19,764 nt of DNA from JAOZHU01 sp964506435 (GTDB taxonomy: Archaea > Thermoproteota > Bathyarchaeia > Bathyarchaeales > Bathycorpusculaceae). Numbering within the stretch: the first letter of the stretch is position 1; every line of letters starts with the position of its first letter. The position numbers and the translations under genes are program-made. Below the pieces are notes generated by a model. That model did no database searches. It saw only the letters and a program-made list of their open reading frames with translations, and was not told where the DNA came from. Location: contig CAZDLK010000042.1 of the NCBI GenBank assembly GCA_964506435.1, forward strand, positions 1 to 19,764, written 5' to 3'. Below are positions 7,972 through 14,400 of this stretch, piece after piece.

Positions 7972-8316
7972 GTGGAGACTAATAAGGACTCTTTCAAGAA
8001 AATGTTCCCGCATTTGGCTAAGGAGCTTGATTGTGAAGAGAGCAAAGTTGCGATAGATTCTGTGCGCACTGATTCTGACGTTGCTGAGCAGGCTACATTG
8101 GATAAGTTTCGTCATTATAATCCGACTGTTGTGGATTTCATACGGCGTTGCGATACGGAAGCGGAGGCAGAAGCGATAATCGAGTTTCTGGAAAAGCGGG
8201 GCGAATTAACCGCGGAGTACGCTGAAGAGCTTAGGCAGCAGTTGAAGAAGGAAGGCGTGCGGAGCTTCGGTTCTAAGAAAGAAGAGAATTACTATTTTAA
8301 ACAAGGCGGACTTTGA
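7972..8316 (+). CDS. DUF2095 family protein
   Basis: Small soluble protein, about 114 aa. It matches my memory of the archaeal family DUF2095: FKKMFPHLAKEL near the start, a central VAIDSVRTDSDVAEQA and HYNPTVVDFIRRCDTEAEA block, and a C-terminal helical part EFLEKRGELTAEYAEELR ending in GVRSFGSKKEENYYF. No function is known to me. I chose the GTG at 7972 because family members begin just before the FPHL motif and GAGG lies nine bases upstream; TTG codons at 7954 and 7957 are alternatives that add six or five residues. It starts 82 nt after the nucleotidyltransferase stop, so it may be its own unit. Confidence 0.82.
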   Translation: METNKDSFKKMFPHLAKELDCEESKVAIDSVRTDSDVAEQATLDKFRHYNPTVVDFIRRCDTEAEAEAIIEFLEKRGELTAEYAEELRQQLKKEGVRSFGSKKEENYYFKQGGL

Positions 8317-8473
8317 CAGGCTTTCTATACCGCGTAGGTTGCGGAAACAAATCAACAACAGCAGGTTACTACTGATTACTGAAAGTAACTAACTGCGCTC
8401 TAGTGCCCAGAAAGACTTATCCTCCTTACTTAAAACAGTTTTATGCAGCGTTGAAAGACGCGTTGCTGACCTG

Positions 8474-8571
8474 CCCCTATAGGTTTCTGCAATGAACCAC
8501 TATTAGGCTTCAAATAGGCTTGTGTTTTTAACATGCTAATGGCGTGAAATTCAGCCAATAGCGACCCCTCC
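8474..8571 (-). repeat. 98-bp dispersed repeat, copy 1
   Basis: By eye, these 98 bases are the exact reverse complement of 17741-17838. Copy 1 begins with CCCCTATAGG and ends with GCGACCCCTCC. The block holds one good sub-repeat unit (8484-8527) and about 45 bases of unrelated spacer. No transposase gene is attached, and no terminal inverted repeats or target duplications are evident. Confidence 0.93.
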
Positions 8572-8579
8572 CCCCTCGT

Positions 8580-8623
8580 TTTCTGCATAGATTGACTATT
8601 AGGCTCCAAATACGCTTGTGTCA
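8580..8623 (-). repeat. Degenerate second unit of the dispersed repeat
   Basis: Bases 8580-8623 repeat 8484-8527 at a distance of 96 bp in the same orientation. Both start TTTCTGCA, continue with ACTATTAGGCT, then CAAATA-GCTTGTGT, with several substitutions. A similar degenerate unit also accompanies copy 2. Confidence 0.75.
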
Positions 8624-8670
8624 AGAAAACTTGAATTGGAAACGCTTGTTTTGTCAAGAAAGCTTGATAA
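8613..8670 (+). repeat. Short tandem repeat with two mini-hairpins
   Basis: CGCTTGTGTCAAGAAAACTTGA (given in two parts: CGCTTGTG, TCAAGAAAACTTGA) recurs 30-33 bp later as CGCTTGTTTTG, TCAAGAAAGCTTGA. Each contains TCAAG-4 nt-CTTGA, a 5-bp stem. It lies upstream of the surface-protein promoter region. Confidence 0.55.
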
Positions 8671-8750
8671 AAATGCTTTTATTGCAACAAAACAGCCTAG
8701 CAAGCTGGAAATAAACATGAAGAAAAGACGCAGAATGCTTTATGCGTGTT

Positions 8751-8777
8751 TGGGGTGACGGGGACCTCGTCACACCA
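8751..8777 (+). promoter_or_regulatory. 5' leader hairpin before surface-protein gene
   Basis: TGGGGTGACG (8751-8760) pairs with CGTCACACCA (8768-8777) around a 7-nt loop: ten positions with one G-A mismatch. It sits 23 nt before the chosen start codon and 8 nt before the GGAGG ribosome-binding site. It could be an RNA structure in the leader or a palindromic operator; the sequence cannot decide. Confidence 0.5.
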
Positions 8778-8799
8778 TGTTAGGATGGAGGAAACAAAC

Positions 8800-9942
8800 A
8801 TGTCTATACCTAAAAAGTTTCAAACAACTATGATTCTTATTGTAGTTTTAATCTTCTCCAGCATGAAGTTTCCTCCTACACTTTCAGAAGAAACAGTCGA
8901 CACAAACGAAGTGCTGTACTTCTTGGAAGAGGTCGCTAATGTTGATGTAAGCAAATATGAAACAGAACTAGTTGTAACTACATCGGAAAATTGGCCTGAA
9001 CTAGGTGGTATTTCACAAATAACGGGCAAGTACACCCTTGAATCCGAAGAAAGCACGGTAGATGTACTATTTAAGTTCACGAATAATACCCTCTGTTATT
9101 GCGCAACAGATGTGGTTGAAGGCGAAATTTACCAACACGAAGAGTTACCCCTTGATATTAAGAGTCAAGCTGATGTTTTCCTTAAAAAGTATAAAGCATA
9201 CACGGCTGACCCAACCATACAAGCAATGAGATTCATATTAGACACGGTTAACGTGACAGAAAATTGCGTAAAGGTAATTGGAAACTGGAAGCTTGAGGTG
9301 ACAATCTACCCAGACCATACCTCACTACGTTGGAAGAACACCTTTAATGGCGCAGACTACACAGGACTAGGAGTTAGTTTCAGAAACGGGACTTTTGCTG
9401 CGTTCTCACAGGACAGGAGCTATATCAAAATAGGTTGCACCGACGTAAACCTATCTAAAGAAGACGCTATCGACCTTGCATTACGTCACGCTAAGGATCT
9501 GTCGTGGGAGCTTCTAAACGGAACAAAAGTCACGGAGTTCACTATAGTGGAAAACAAAATTGGGGCTGCGTTGCTAACCCAATCCAGAGAACCGTTAACG
9601 TTCTATCCTTACTGGCTAGTTATTTTGCCCCTCGACAAAATGTATCCCGGCTTTATTGCCCAAATCATGTTTCAGGTGTGGGCTGACACAGGAGAAGTAA
9701 TCATGTGCACCCCGCTTGGTCAAGGTGGAGATATACCGTCATATTGGTCCCCTTCAATGCCTGACGATGACTCTACGTCTCAACAGGAGGATAACTCTAC
9801 GCCTCCAGCTCAACAGGAAGATGAACCCACGCCTTCAATGGATTCGCTAATTATCATTGCAGCAACTGCCACCACAATAGCAATAGCCATTACAATGGTA
9901 ACTTTCAATAAAAGCCGCAAAAAATCTACTCCCCTTTTATGA
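8800..9942 (+). CDS. Exported, C-terminally membrane-anchored surface protein
   Basis: About 380 aa, no recognised catalytic domain. N-terminal signal (MSIPKKFQTT followed by hydrophobic MILIVVLIFSSM), a large extracellular part, then a hydrophilic linker rich in Ser, Thr, Pro, Asp and Gln (about residues 325-355, with repeated QQED), a membrane helix (SLIIIAATATTIAIAITMV) and a basic tail. The arrangement is a typical archaeal cell-surface protein. The C-terminal extracellular part (YPYWLVILPLD...VWADTGEVI) resembles PepSY/peptidase-propeptide-like modules, but I only suggest this. The ATG at 8800 is preferred because GGAGG lies eight bases upstream; ATG 8785 or the far upstream ATG 8746 would add residues that overlap the hairpin at 8751. 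Convergent with the HtpX gene, 19 nt apart. Confidence 0.82.
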   Translation: MSIPKKFQTTMILIVVLIFSSMKFPPTLSEETVDTNEVLYFLEEVANVDVSKYETELVVTTSENWPELGGISQITGKYTLESEESTVDVLFKFTNNTLCYCATDVVEGEIYQHEELPLDIKSQADVFLKKYKAYTADPTIQAMRFILDTVNVTENCVKVIGNWKLEVTIYPDHTSLRWKNTFNGADYTGLGVSFRNGTFAAFSQDRSYIKIGCTDVNLSKEDAIDLALRHAKDLSWELLNGTKVTEFTIVENKIGAALLTQSREPLTFYPYWLVILPLDKMYPGFIAQIMFQVWADTGEVIMCTPLGQGGDIPSYWSPSMPDDDSTSQQEDNSTPPAQQEDEPTPSMDSLIIIAATATTIAIAITMVTFNKSRKKSTPLL

Positions 9943-9961
9943 CGGATGCGGCTAGGCGTTC

Positions 9962-11011
9962 TTATACGTGGGCGTAGATGCGGGTGGTTGTGTATTTTCC
10001 GCTGTCCATCTCGTTCTCTATTTCCCGCAGCAGCAGTATCCGCTTGAAAGTTGGCGGATGCGTAGCCGACCAACTGTTCACGGTCGCCCACGTGTCCTTG
10101 GATTCTCGTTCCATAGCCAACTCCAGTTCACGCTCATCTAAAACGCCGTCCCTGTCCAAATCATAATCCTGCTTGTTATCCATTATCTGCTGAACTTCCC
10201 GCTTCGCCATAGCCGGATCCTCAATATAGAATGCCCTAGCGCCCTCGGTCGCTTTAGGCGCAATCGACAACCCATAAGTGATTTTTGCCAGTGCACTTTC
10301 TAGGCTTCGCGGAGAACCAGTAACGTAAGCCGAGTAAGCGTCAGCATAATGCTCGCGCAGCCTGCTCAGCCGCATTACGCTTAGGAAAGAGATTAGGTAA
10401 ACGATGAAGGAGATTACGCCTATGACTAGCAGCGCCACGCCTATGTCTCCTTCTTTGTCTCTGCGTCTTGAACGCGGCGCCAGCATTCCCGCGCGTAGTG
10501 TGGTCTGCGCAATTATGTACGCGATTAACGGCAAAGCCGAAAGCACAGTCATCACAATGTAATCCTTATGCTTAATGTGGCCTAGTTCATGCGCTATTAC
10601 AGCTTTAACTTCATCTTTATTCAAATTCCTCAAAAGCCCCTCGTGCAGGGCTAGCACGGCACCTTTGGAGGTTCTGCCGAAAGTAAACGCGTTCGGCGTG
10701 TTATTGGGCACTATGGCCAGCTTCGGCATGGGCAAACCGCTTTTGTCACAAAGCTCTTTAACCGTTGACTCCAACCACGGATTCTCACCAGGCTTCAGGT
10801 AGCGTAACCGTGTAGTGGCGGCGACGATTGCTGGGCCTATCATGTACTGGAGCAGAATAAAGAGCCCCACGCCTGCTAAACCGATGACTAGGCTGGTCAG
10901 CCAATCGAATTGCAGTATGTATATTATTGCGAACAGGAAGAGACCGAATATGAAGGAAGCTATGAATATTGATGTGCCCATTGCAAGCTTCAAGTCAGAT
11001 AGCCTAGCCAA
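9962..11011 (-). CDS. htpX: HtpX-like M48 family zinc metalloprotease with EF-hand-like loop
   Basis: Integral membrane protease of 349 aa, likely acting in membrane protein quality control. Two N-terminal membrane helices (about residues 11-60) precede the catalytic domain. The zinc site is clear: HELGH at 141-145 with the third ligand probably Glu220 in SRLREHYADAYSA. Two more hydrophobic segments lie at about 152-172 and 190-212. The family signature THPPTFKRI is at about 318-326. Unusual is a perfect 12-residue EF-hand loop at 284-295 (D-x-D-x-D-G-x-L-D-x-x-E), between the catalytic core and the C-terminal signature. Start is a TTG at 11011, with no strong ribosome-binding site close by; ATG 10981 is an alternative that shortens the N terminus by ten residues. 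Confidence 0.93.
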   Translation of the reverse strand: MARLSDLKLAMGTSIFIASFIFGLFLFAIIYILQFDWLTSLVIGLAGVGLFILLQYMIGPAIVAATTRLRYLKPGENPWLESTVKELCDKSGLPMPKLAIVPNNTPNAFTFGRTSKGAVLALHEGLLRNLNKDEVKAVIAHELGHIKHKDYIVMTVLSALPLIAYIIAQTTLRAGMLAPRSRRRDKEGDIGVALLVIGVISFIVYLISFLSVMRLSRLREHYADAYSAYVTGSPRSLESALAKITYGLSIAPKATEGARAFYIEDPAMAKREVQQIMDNKQDYDLDRDGVLDERELELAMERESKDTWATVNSWSATHPPTFKRILLLREIENEMDSGKYTTTRIYAHV

Positions 11012-11080
11012 GCGTAACGCGTCTCCTGCTGTTTCACTGGAAAAACAATTGCAGAATTAAGTCTTTCTACGGGAATCAAG

Positions 11081-11102
11081 AAAAAAACGCAGGTAACTGC
11101 GT
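11081..11102 (-). terminator. Hairpin plus T-tract terminator behind the asparagine-synthase-like gene
   Basis: On the minus strand ACGCAG, a 4-nt loop and CTGCGT form a perfect 6-bp stem followed directly by T6-7. A further T6 tract lies between the stop codon and the hairpin. It resembles a bacterial intrinsic terminator and separates this gene from htpX downstream. Confidence 0.65.
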
Positions 11103-11135
11103 CTGCTTGTTTTCAGGCAAAAAATGGGAAGAAGT

Positions 11136-12116
11136 TTAGATTGGGTAGGCTCCGCACACTTTGCAGAACTGAATTTTCGTTTTCACGTAGCTCTTGCAGT
11201 AGGGGCACTGTATTCCGCCGTTGTCAGGGTAAACCTCTGAAGGCTTTCCAAAGCGTTTTCTGAAAAACTCGTAGTAAAGCAGTTGCTCTTTGTCTTGGAT
11301 TTTCACGTCGTCTTCTTCAAGGATAGCTTTCTTTTTCTCAGCAAATTCCGTGTCTGTGAATTCCTTGTCAAAGAATGTCCGCAGCACAGCAGTTCCTGTG
11401 CCTTCCTCTAAGGGTGCTTTGGGTCTCCAAACTACATCCTTCGGAATCACGTCTTCGTATGCCTTGCGCAGTATCCACTTGCTGTATCTCACGCCGTCAC
11501 GCATGTTTATCTTGAACTTTATTGGCAGCTTCTTAGCCCAATCCATGAAAAGCGGGTCAAGATACGGCGCTTTAATGGTCATTCCAAGCGATTCAGCCAT
11601 GGGTATCGAGGAGAAACCCATCTCCGACCACATTTCCTCTTGTTTCTGTTTAAATTCTGATTCAGACAGGTGGAATTGCCATGGATAACCGAAAAGCTCA
11701 TCCAAAGCGTCGCCTGTGAAAACGCTTTTCACGCCTTTCTTCTTCAGCAGTGTCAAGCCAATGTACACGGGCATGCTGTTTCGTATTTCCATCGGGTCAA
11801 ACTTTTTCAATGCTTCCACAACATGCGGAGCGTTGCTGAGGACTTCGTCGCGGTCGAAAACGTGAGTTTCCTGGTTAAGCTTCAGGAAAGCCACCATTTT
11901 CTTTACGTATTCAGCGTCTTTGGGGTTTCCATGCTTAAACGCCAGGGTCAAACATGGAATTTTTGGGTTGTACTTTACAGCTTCATAGGCTATTATCGTG
12001 GTGTCTGTTCCTGCTGAAAACAGGAAGCCGTCAGCCATGTTTCTCTGCACAACTTTGTTCACTAAAACTCGAATGTCAGGCAAAAGAGTAGCGTATTCCT
12101 TTTCGTCAAGTGTCAT
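11136..12116 (-). CDS. Stand-alone asparagine-synthase-like ATP pyrophosphatase with zinc ribbon
   Basis: 326 aa. Belongs to the asparagine synthase C-terminal (AsnB synthetase) family, whose members activate a carboxylate with ATP and amidate it or couple it to an amine. Evidence: PP-loop-like FLFSAGTDTT (residues 32-40, where most relatives have SGG-x-DS), SVFTGDALDELFGY (131-144, matching TGxxSDELFGGY) and the substrate-side block IKAPYLDPLFMDWAKKLP. The N-terminal glutaminase domain of AsnB (Cys2 nucleophile) is absent, so ammonia must come free or from another protein. A C-terminal zinc ribbon is added: Cys304, Cys307, Cys318, Cys321 (C-x2-C-x10-C-x2-C). Start ATG 12116; GAGGG lies about nine bases before it. 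Product unknown; calling it asparagine synthetase would overstate the evidence. Confidence 0.88.
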   Translation of the reverse strand: MTLDEKEYATLLPDIRVLVNKVVQRNMADGFLFSAGTDTTIIAYEAVKYNPKIPCLTLAFKHGNPKDAEYVKKMVAFLKLNQETHVFDRDEVLSNAPHVVEALKKFDPMEIRNSMPVYIGLTLLKKKGVKSVFTGDALDELFGYPWQFHLSESEFKQKQEEMWSEMGFSSIPMAESLGMTIKAPYLDPLFMDWAKKLPIKFKINMRDGVRYSKWILRKAYEDVIPKDVVWRPKAPLEEGTGTAVLRTFFDKEFTDTEFAEKKKAILEEDDVKIQDKEQLLYYEFFRKRFGKPSEVYPDNGGIQCPYCKSYVKTKIQFCKVCGAYPI

Positions 12117-12208
12117 GTCATTTTTCCCTCGTAATATTAGAGGTTGTCGCCTCGCAACTATTTAAATTTATCCGTATGCATATAAAAGCGCAAAAATTAT
12201 AAACATAC

Positions 12209-12250
12209 GTGTGAAAAATCAATCAAAGATTGAACACACAATCTTTCACA
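12209..12250 (+). promoter_or_regulatory. Overlapping inverted repeats upstream of HemN-like operon
   Basis: Three alternating half-sites CAATC (12220-12224), GATTG (12228-12232), CAATC (12239-12243). They allow a 5-bp stem with 3-nt loop (first and second), or a perfect 8-bp stem AAAGATTG/CAATCTTT with a 6-nt loop (12225-12246). GTGTG/CACAC and TGTGAAA/TTTCACA extend further pairings. A TATA-like TATAAAAG (12181-12188) would start a transcript just before this region; a second TATA-like TTTAAAAG occurs near 12285-12292. It could be an operator or a leader with competing folds. Confidence 0.5.
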
Positions 12251-12329
12251 TTCGCCATTAAACAGTTTCGCTCAAGCAGGTAACTTTAAAAGTTTTAAGA
12301 GTCCGTTCTTATCAAAGGTGCGACACTAA

Positions 12330-13601
12330 GTGCATTACGAAAGTCACGACGGATGGCCATACAGCAAAATTGAACATTGGCCTCCAATGACTTACCGAGA
12401 ACGTTCAGTTCCCACACTCGAAAATATAACCACTTTTGCGGATTTCCTCAAAACGGAAAAACCAACCGACCAAAACAGGGAACTGCAACCTTGGATTCCA
12501 TTCTGCGAAGGCAGATGCGCCTTCTGCTATTTTCCCGTAAACTGCGAGAAACAAAACGTTGCGGCATACGTTGCCGCCTTGAAGAAGGCTTTAGGCTTCT
12601 ACGCAAAAAACGAGTATGTCCAATCAAGCGTTTTTAACGAACTGTACATTGGCGGCGGAAGCCCAACCGTCCTCGTAAACAGCCATATTGCAGATATTTT
12701 GCAGTATTGCCGTGACAACTTTAACTTCACCGCAGACTGCACCACAAAATTCACCGCATGCACCAGCAGCCTTTCCGAGGACAAAATAAGCTTATTGGCG
12801 GCGAACAAAGTTAACCAGCTAGACATAGGCATCCAAACATTTAACGACTCGCTACGAAAAATGCTTCTGCTCCGCGACAACAGCAGCGCTGCGAAACTGA
12901 AACTGAAAACCGCAAAAAAACACGGTTTACACGTCAGCATCGACTTGCTGTACAATCTCCCTCAGCAAACAACGCAGCAATGGGTAGACGATGTAAAACA
13001 AGCGTTGGAGTTGGAAGTGGAAAGCGTAGATTGCTATCCGCTGGACTTGTACACGGATACGCCGCTGGCACGGCAAATTGCCGCGGGCGAACTGCCTCCA
13101 AACAACAATGGTGCAACAGAGCTTGAAATGTACCTTGAAGCCTACAAAATTTTCAAAGAAAACGGTTACTTGCCTACCTGCCACAACAGGTTTTCCAGAA
13201 TCAAAGAAGACTTCAACAAGCCCTCTTCTGAAGTGGTAGGCACAGGTGCAGGCTTTTTCATGGGACACATAGGCAACTTCCTCTACTCAGACATAGAAGA
13301 CGTCAAAGACTACATTGCAGCAGTCAACAATGGCGCTTTTCCGATAGCTGGGTTAACCACGCTTTCGCAAGAAGCTGAAATGCGCAAGGCAATGATGCTC
13401 ATATACATCCGCCAACCCGTAGACCGCGAAAAATTCAAAGCGCAGTTCGGCAAGTTCCCAGAAGAAGCATTTCCAGACGTATTGCACAGGCTGCAACAGA
13501 AACGCCTAATCGAAATCGTAGACGGCAAAATACGATTAACCGAGAAAGGCGACCCCTGGAGATACAACATCGCATGGGAATTCTTCAACAATGGCCAGTA
13601 G
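12330..13601 (+). CDS. HemN/HemW-like radical SAM protein
   Basis: 423 aa, oxygen-independent coproporphyrinogen oxidase superfamily. The cluster motif is WIPFCEGRCAFCYF, with Cys59, Cys63, Cys66 (C-x3-C-x2-C) and the aromatic residue after the third Cys typical of HemN relatives (HIPFC-x3-C-x-YC-x-F). Further family blocks: YIGGGSPT, LDIGIQTFND, SIDLLYNLPQQT and a HemN C-terminal-like domain near 360-420. The N-terminal extension differs from HemN proper. Relatives include HemN, the HemW haem chaperone, anaerobic haem-degrading methyltransferases (ChuW/HutW) and others; which activity applies here cannot be stated. Start is a GTG at 12330 with GGTG about ten bases upstream. It is divergent from the asparagine-synthase-like gene and 11 nt before the nitrilase-family gene, with which it probably forms an operon. 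Confidence 0.9.
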   Translation: MHYESHDGWPYSKIEHWPPMTYRERSVPTLENITTFADFLKTEKPTDQNRELQPWIPFCEGRCAFCYFPVNCEKQNVAAYVAALKKALGFYAKNEYVQSSVFNELYIGGGSPTVLVNSHIADILQYCRDNFNFTADCTTKFTACTSSLSEDKISLLAANKVNQLDIGIQTFNDSLRKMLLLRDNSSAAKLKLKTAKKHGLHVSIDLLYNLPQQTTQQWVDDVKQALELEVESVDCYPLDLYTDTPLARQIAAGELPPNNNGATELEMYLEAYKIFKENGYLPTCHNRFSRIKEDFNKPSSEVVGTGAGFFMGHIGNFLYSDIEDVKDYIAAVNNGAFPIAGLTTLSQEAEMRKAMMLIYIRQPVDREKFKAQFGKFPEEAFPDVLHRLQQKRLIEIVDGKIRLTEKGDPWRYNIAWEFFNNGQ

Positions 13602-13612
13602 AGCGTGAAAAA

Positions 13613-14362
13613 GTGAAGGTAAGCTTAATCCACCTGAAAGTCCGCAACGCACTTAAAAGAAATCTTGAAGCCGCCGCTGTTGGAATCCGCAAGGCTGCTG
13701 AGCAAAAACCCGCCTTCATAGCTCTTCCAGAGTACTTTTCTGTTCCAAACAACATGGAACAATTCAATTCTGCAGAAGAAATCAGCAGAGAAACCTGCCA
13801 TGAAACCATGCGTTTCCTCGCGGAAATCAGCAGGGAGTTCCCAGACATTTACATTTTAGGCGGTACCGTGCTCGAAGAGGAAAACGGCAAGTTCTACAAC
13901 ACCAGCACTCTATGGCGAAACGGCGCATTAATTGGGAAATACCGCAAAAGAAACCCGATAAACGCCGAGTTGAAGGCAGGCATAAGCCGCGGCGACAAAC
14001 CAGCCGCTTTCAACACGGAACACTGCAAAGTCGGCATGCTCATCTGCGCCGACATGTTTGACCCACCCACCATAAAAGCAGTTGTGGATTTAGGCGCGGA
14101 ACTCGTTTTCCTGCCCGTTGCAGCCATGGGCACGCACCCGCACGTGAAGGGGCACCCGCTGACTGAGAAACTGGCGACGGAAAACGGCATCTACGTGGTG
14201 AAAGTGGGCAACGTCAGCTCAAATGCTAGAGGCGGAAGAAGCGCCTTCATCACGCCGTGGGGAATAGAAAAAGAAGCCTCGGACGCCGTTGAAGACTCAG
14301 TGATGAGCATCGATTTTGACATGCAGAAGCTCAGGGCATACCGAAAATCCCTAAAAAGATAG
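13613..14362 (+). CDS. Nitrilase-superfamily carbon-nitrogen hydrolase
   Basis: 249 aa cytoplasmic hydrolase that would cleave a non-peptide C-N bond (amide, carbamoyl or similar) through a Glu-Lys-Cys triad. All three residues are visible: Glu40 in ALPEYF, Lys112 in GKYRKRNP, Cys145 in MLICADMFD. The N terminus MKVSLIHLKV is the usual first strand. I chose the GTG at 13613, since the upstream ATG at 13574 lies inside the HemN-like gene and adds residues foreign to the family. Eleven bases separate it from the HemN-like stop. Members act as amidases, beta-ureidopropionases, N-carbamoylputrescine hydrolases, or as the glutaminase domain of NAD synthetase; the specificity is not visible. A divergent amidating-type synthetase without glutaminase domain sits 1.5 kb away. 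Confidence 0.92.
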   Translation: MKVSLIHLKVRNALKRNLEAAAVGIRKAAEQKPAFIALPEYFSVPNNMEQFNSAEEISRETCHETMRFLAEISREFPDIYILGGTVLEEENGKFYNTSTLWRNGALIGKYRKRNPINAELKAGISRGDKPAAFNTEHCKVGMLICADMFDPPTIKAVVDLGAELVFLPVAAMGTHPHVKGHPLTEKLATENGIYVVKVGNVSSNARGGRSAFITPWGIEKEASDAVEDSVMSIDFDMQKLRAYRKSLKR

Positions 14363-14400
14363 TTTCCCCGTGAAACGCTGCTGCTTCGGCAACTAAGCGC

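Larger units (their letters stand above)
8317..8799. other. Gene-free stretch with repeats and leader structures
   Basis: No convincing gene. It contains a possible weak hairpin (GTTACT...AGTAAC, about 8364-8388), the minus-strand copy of the 98-bp repeat (8474-8571), a degenerate sub-repeat (8580-8623), two small tandem hairpins (8621-8634 and 8654-8667), A/T-rich promoter-like sequence around 8670-8690, and a strong hairpin at 8751-8777 just before the next gene's ribosome-binding site. Confidence 0.7.

Noticed and set aside
8474..8623. CRISPR-like array
   Set aside because: Only two units per site, one of them degenerate, spacer-like part identical between the two genomic copies, and no cas genes nearby.
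8430..8657. Minus-strand open frame with a repeated peptide (TQAYLxPNSxSxQK) and a matching frame at 17754-17975
   Set aside because: The similarity follows from the DNA repeat. In copy 2 the outer unit has a one-base length change and a TAG/TAA in the relevant frames, and the frames continue into unrelated sequence, so coding is not conserved.
12330..13601. Annotation as HemN coproporphyrinogen oxidase proper
   Set aside because: Only superfamily motifs are present, the N terminus differs, and no haem-synthesis genes are nearby; the specific activity cannot be claimed.
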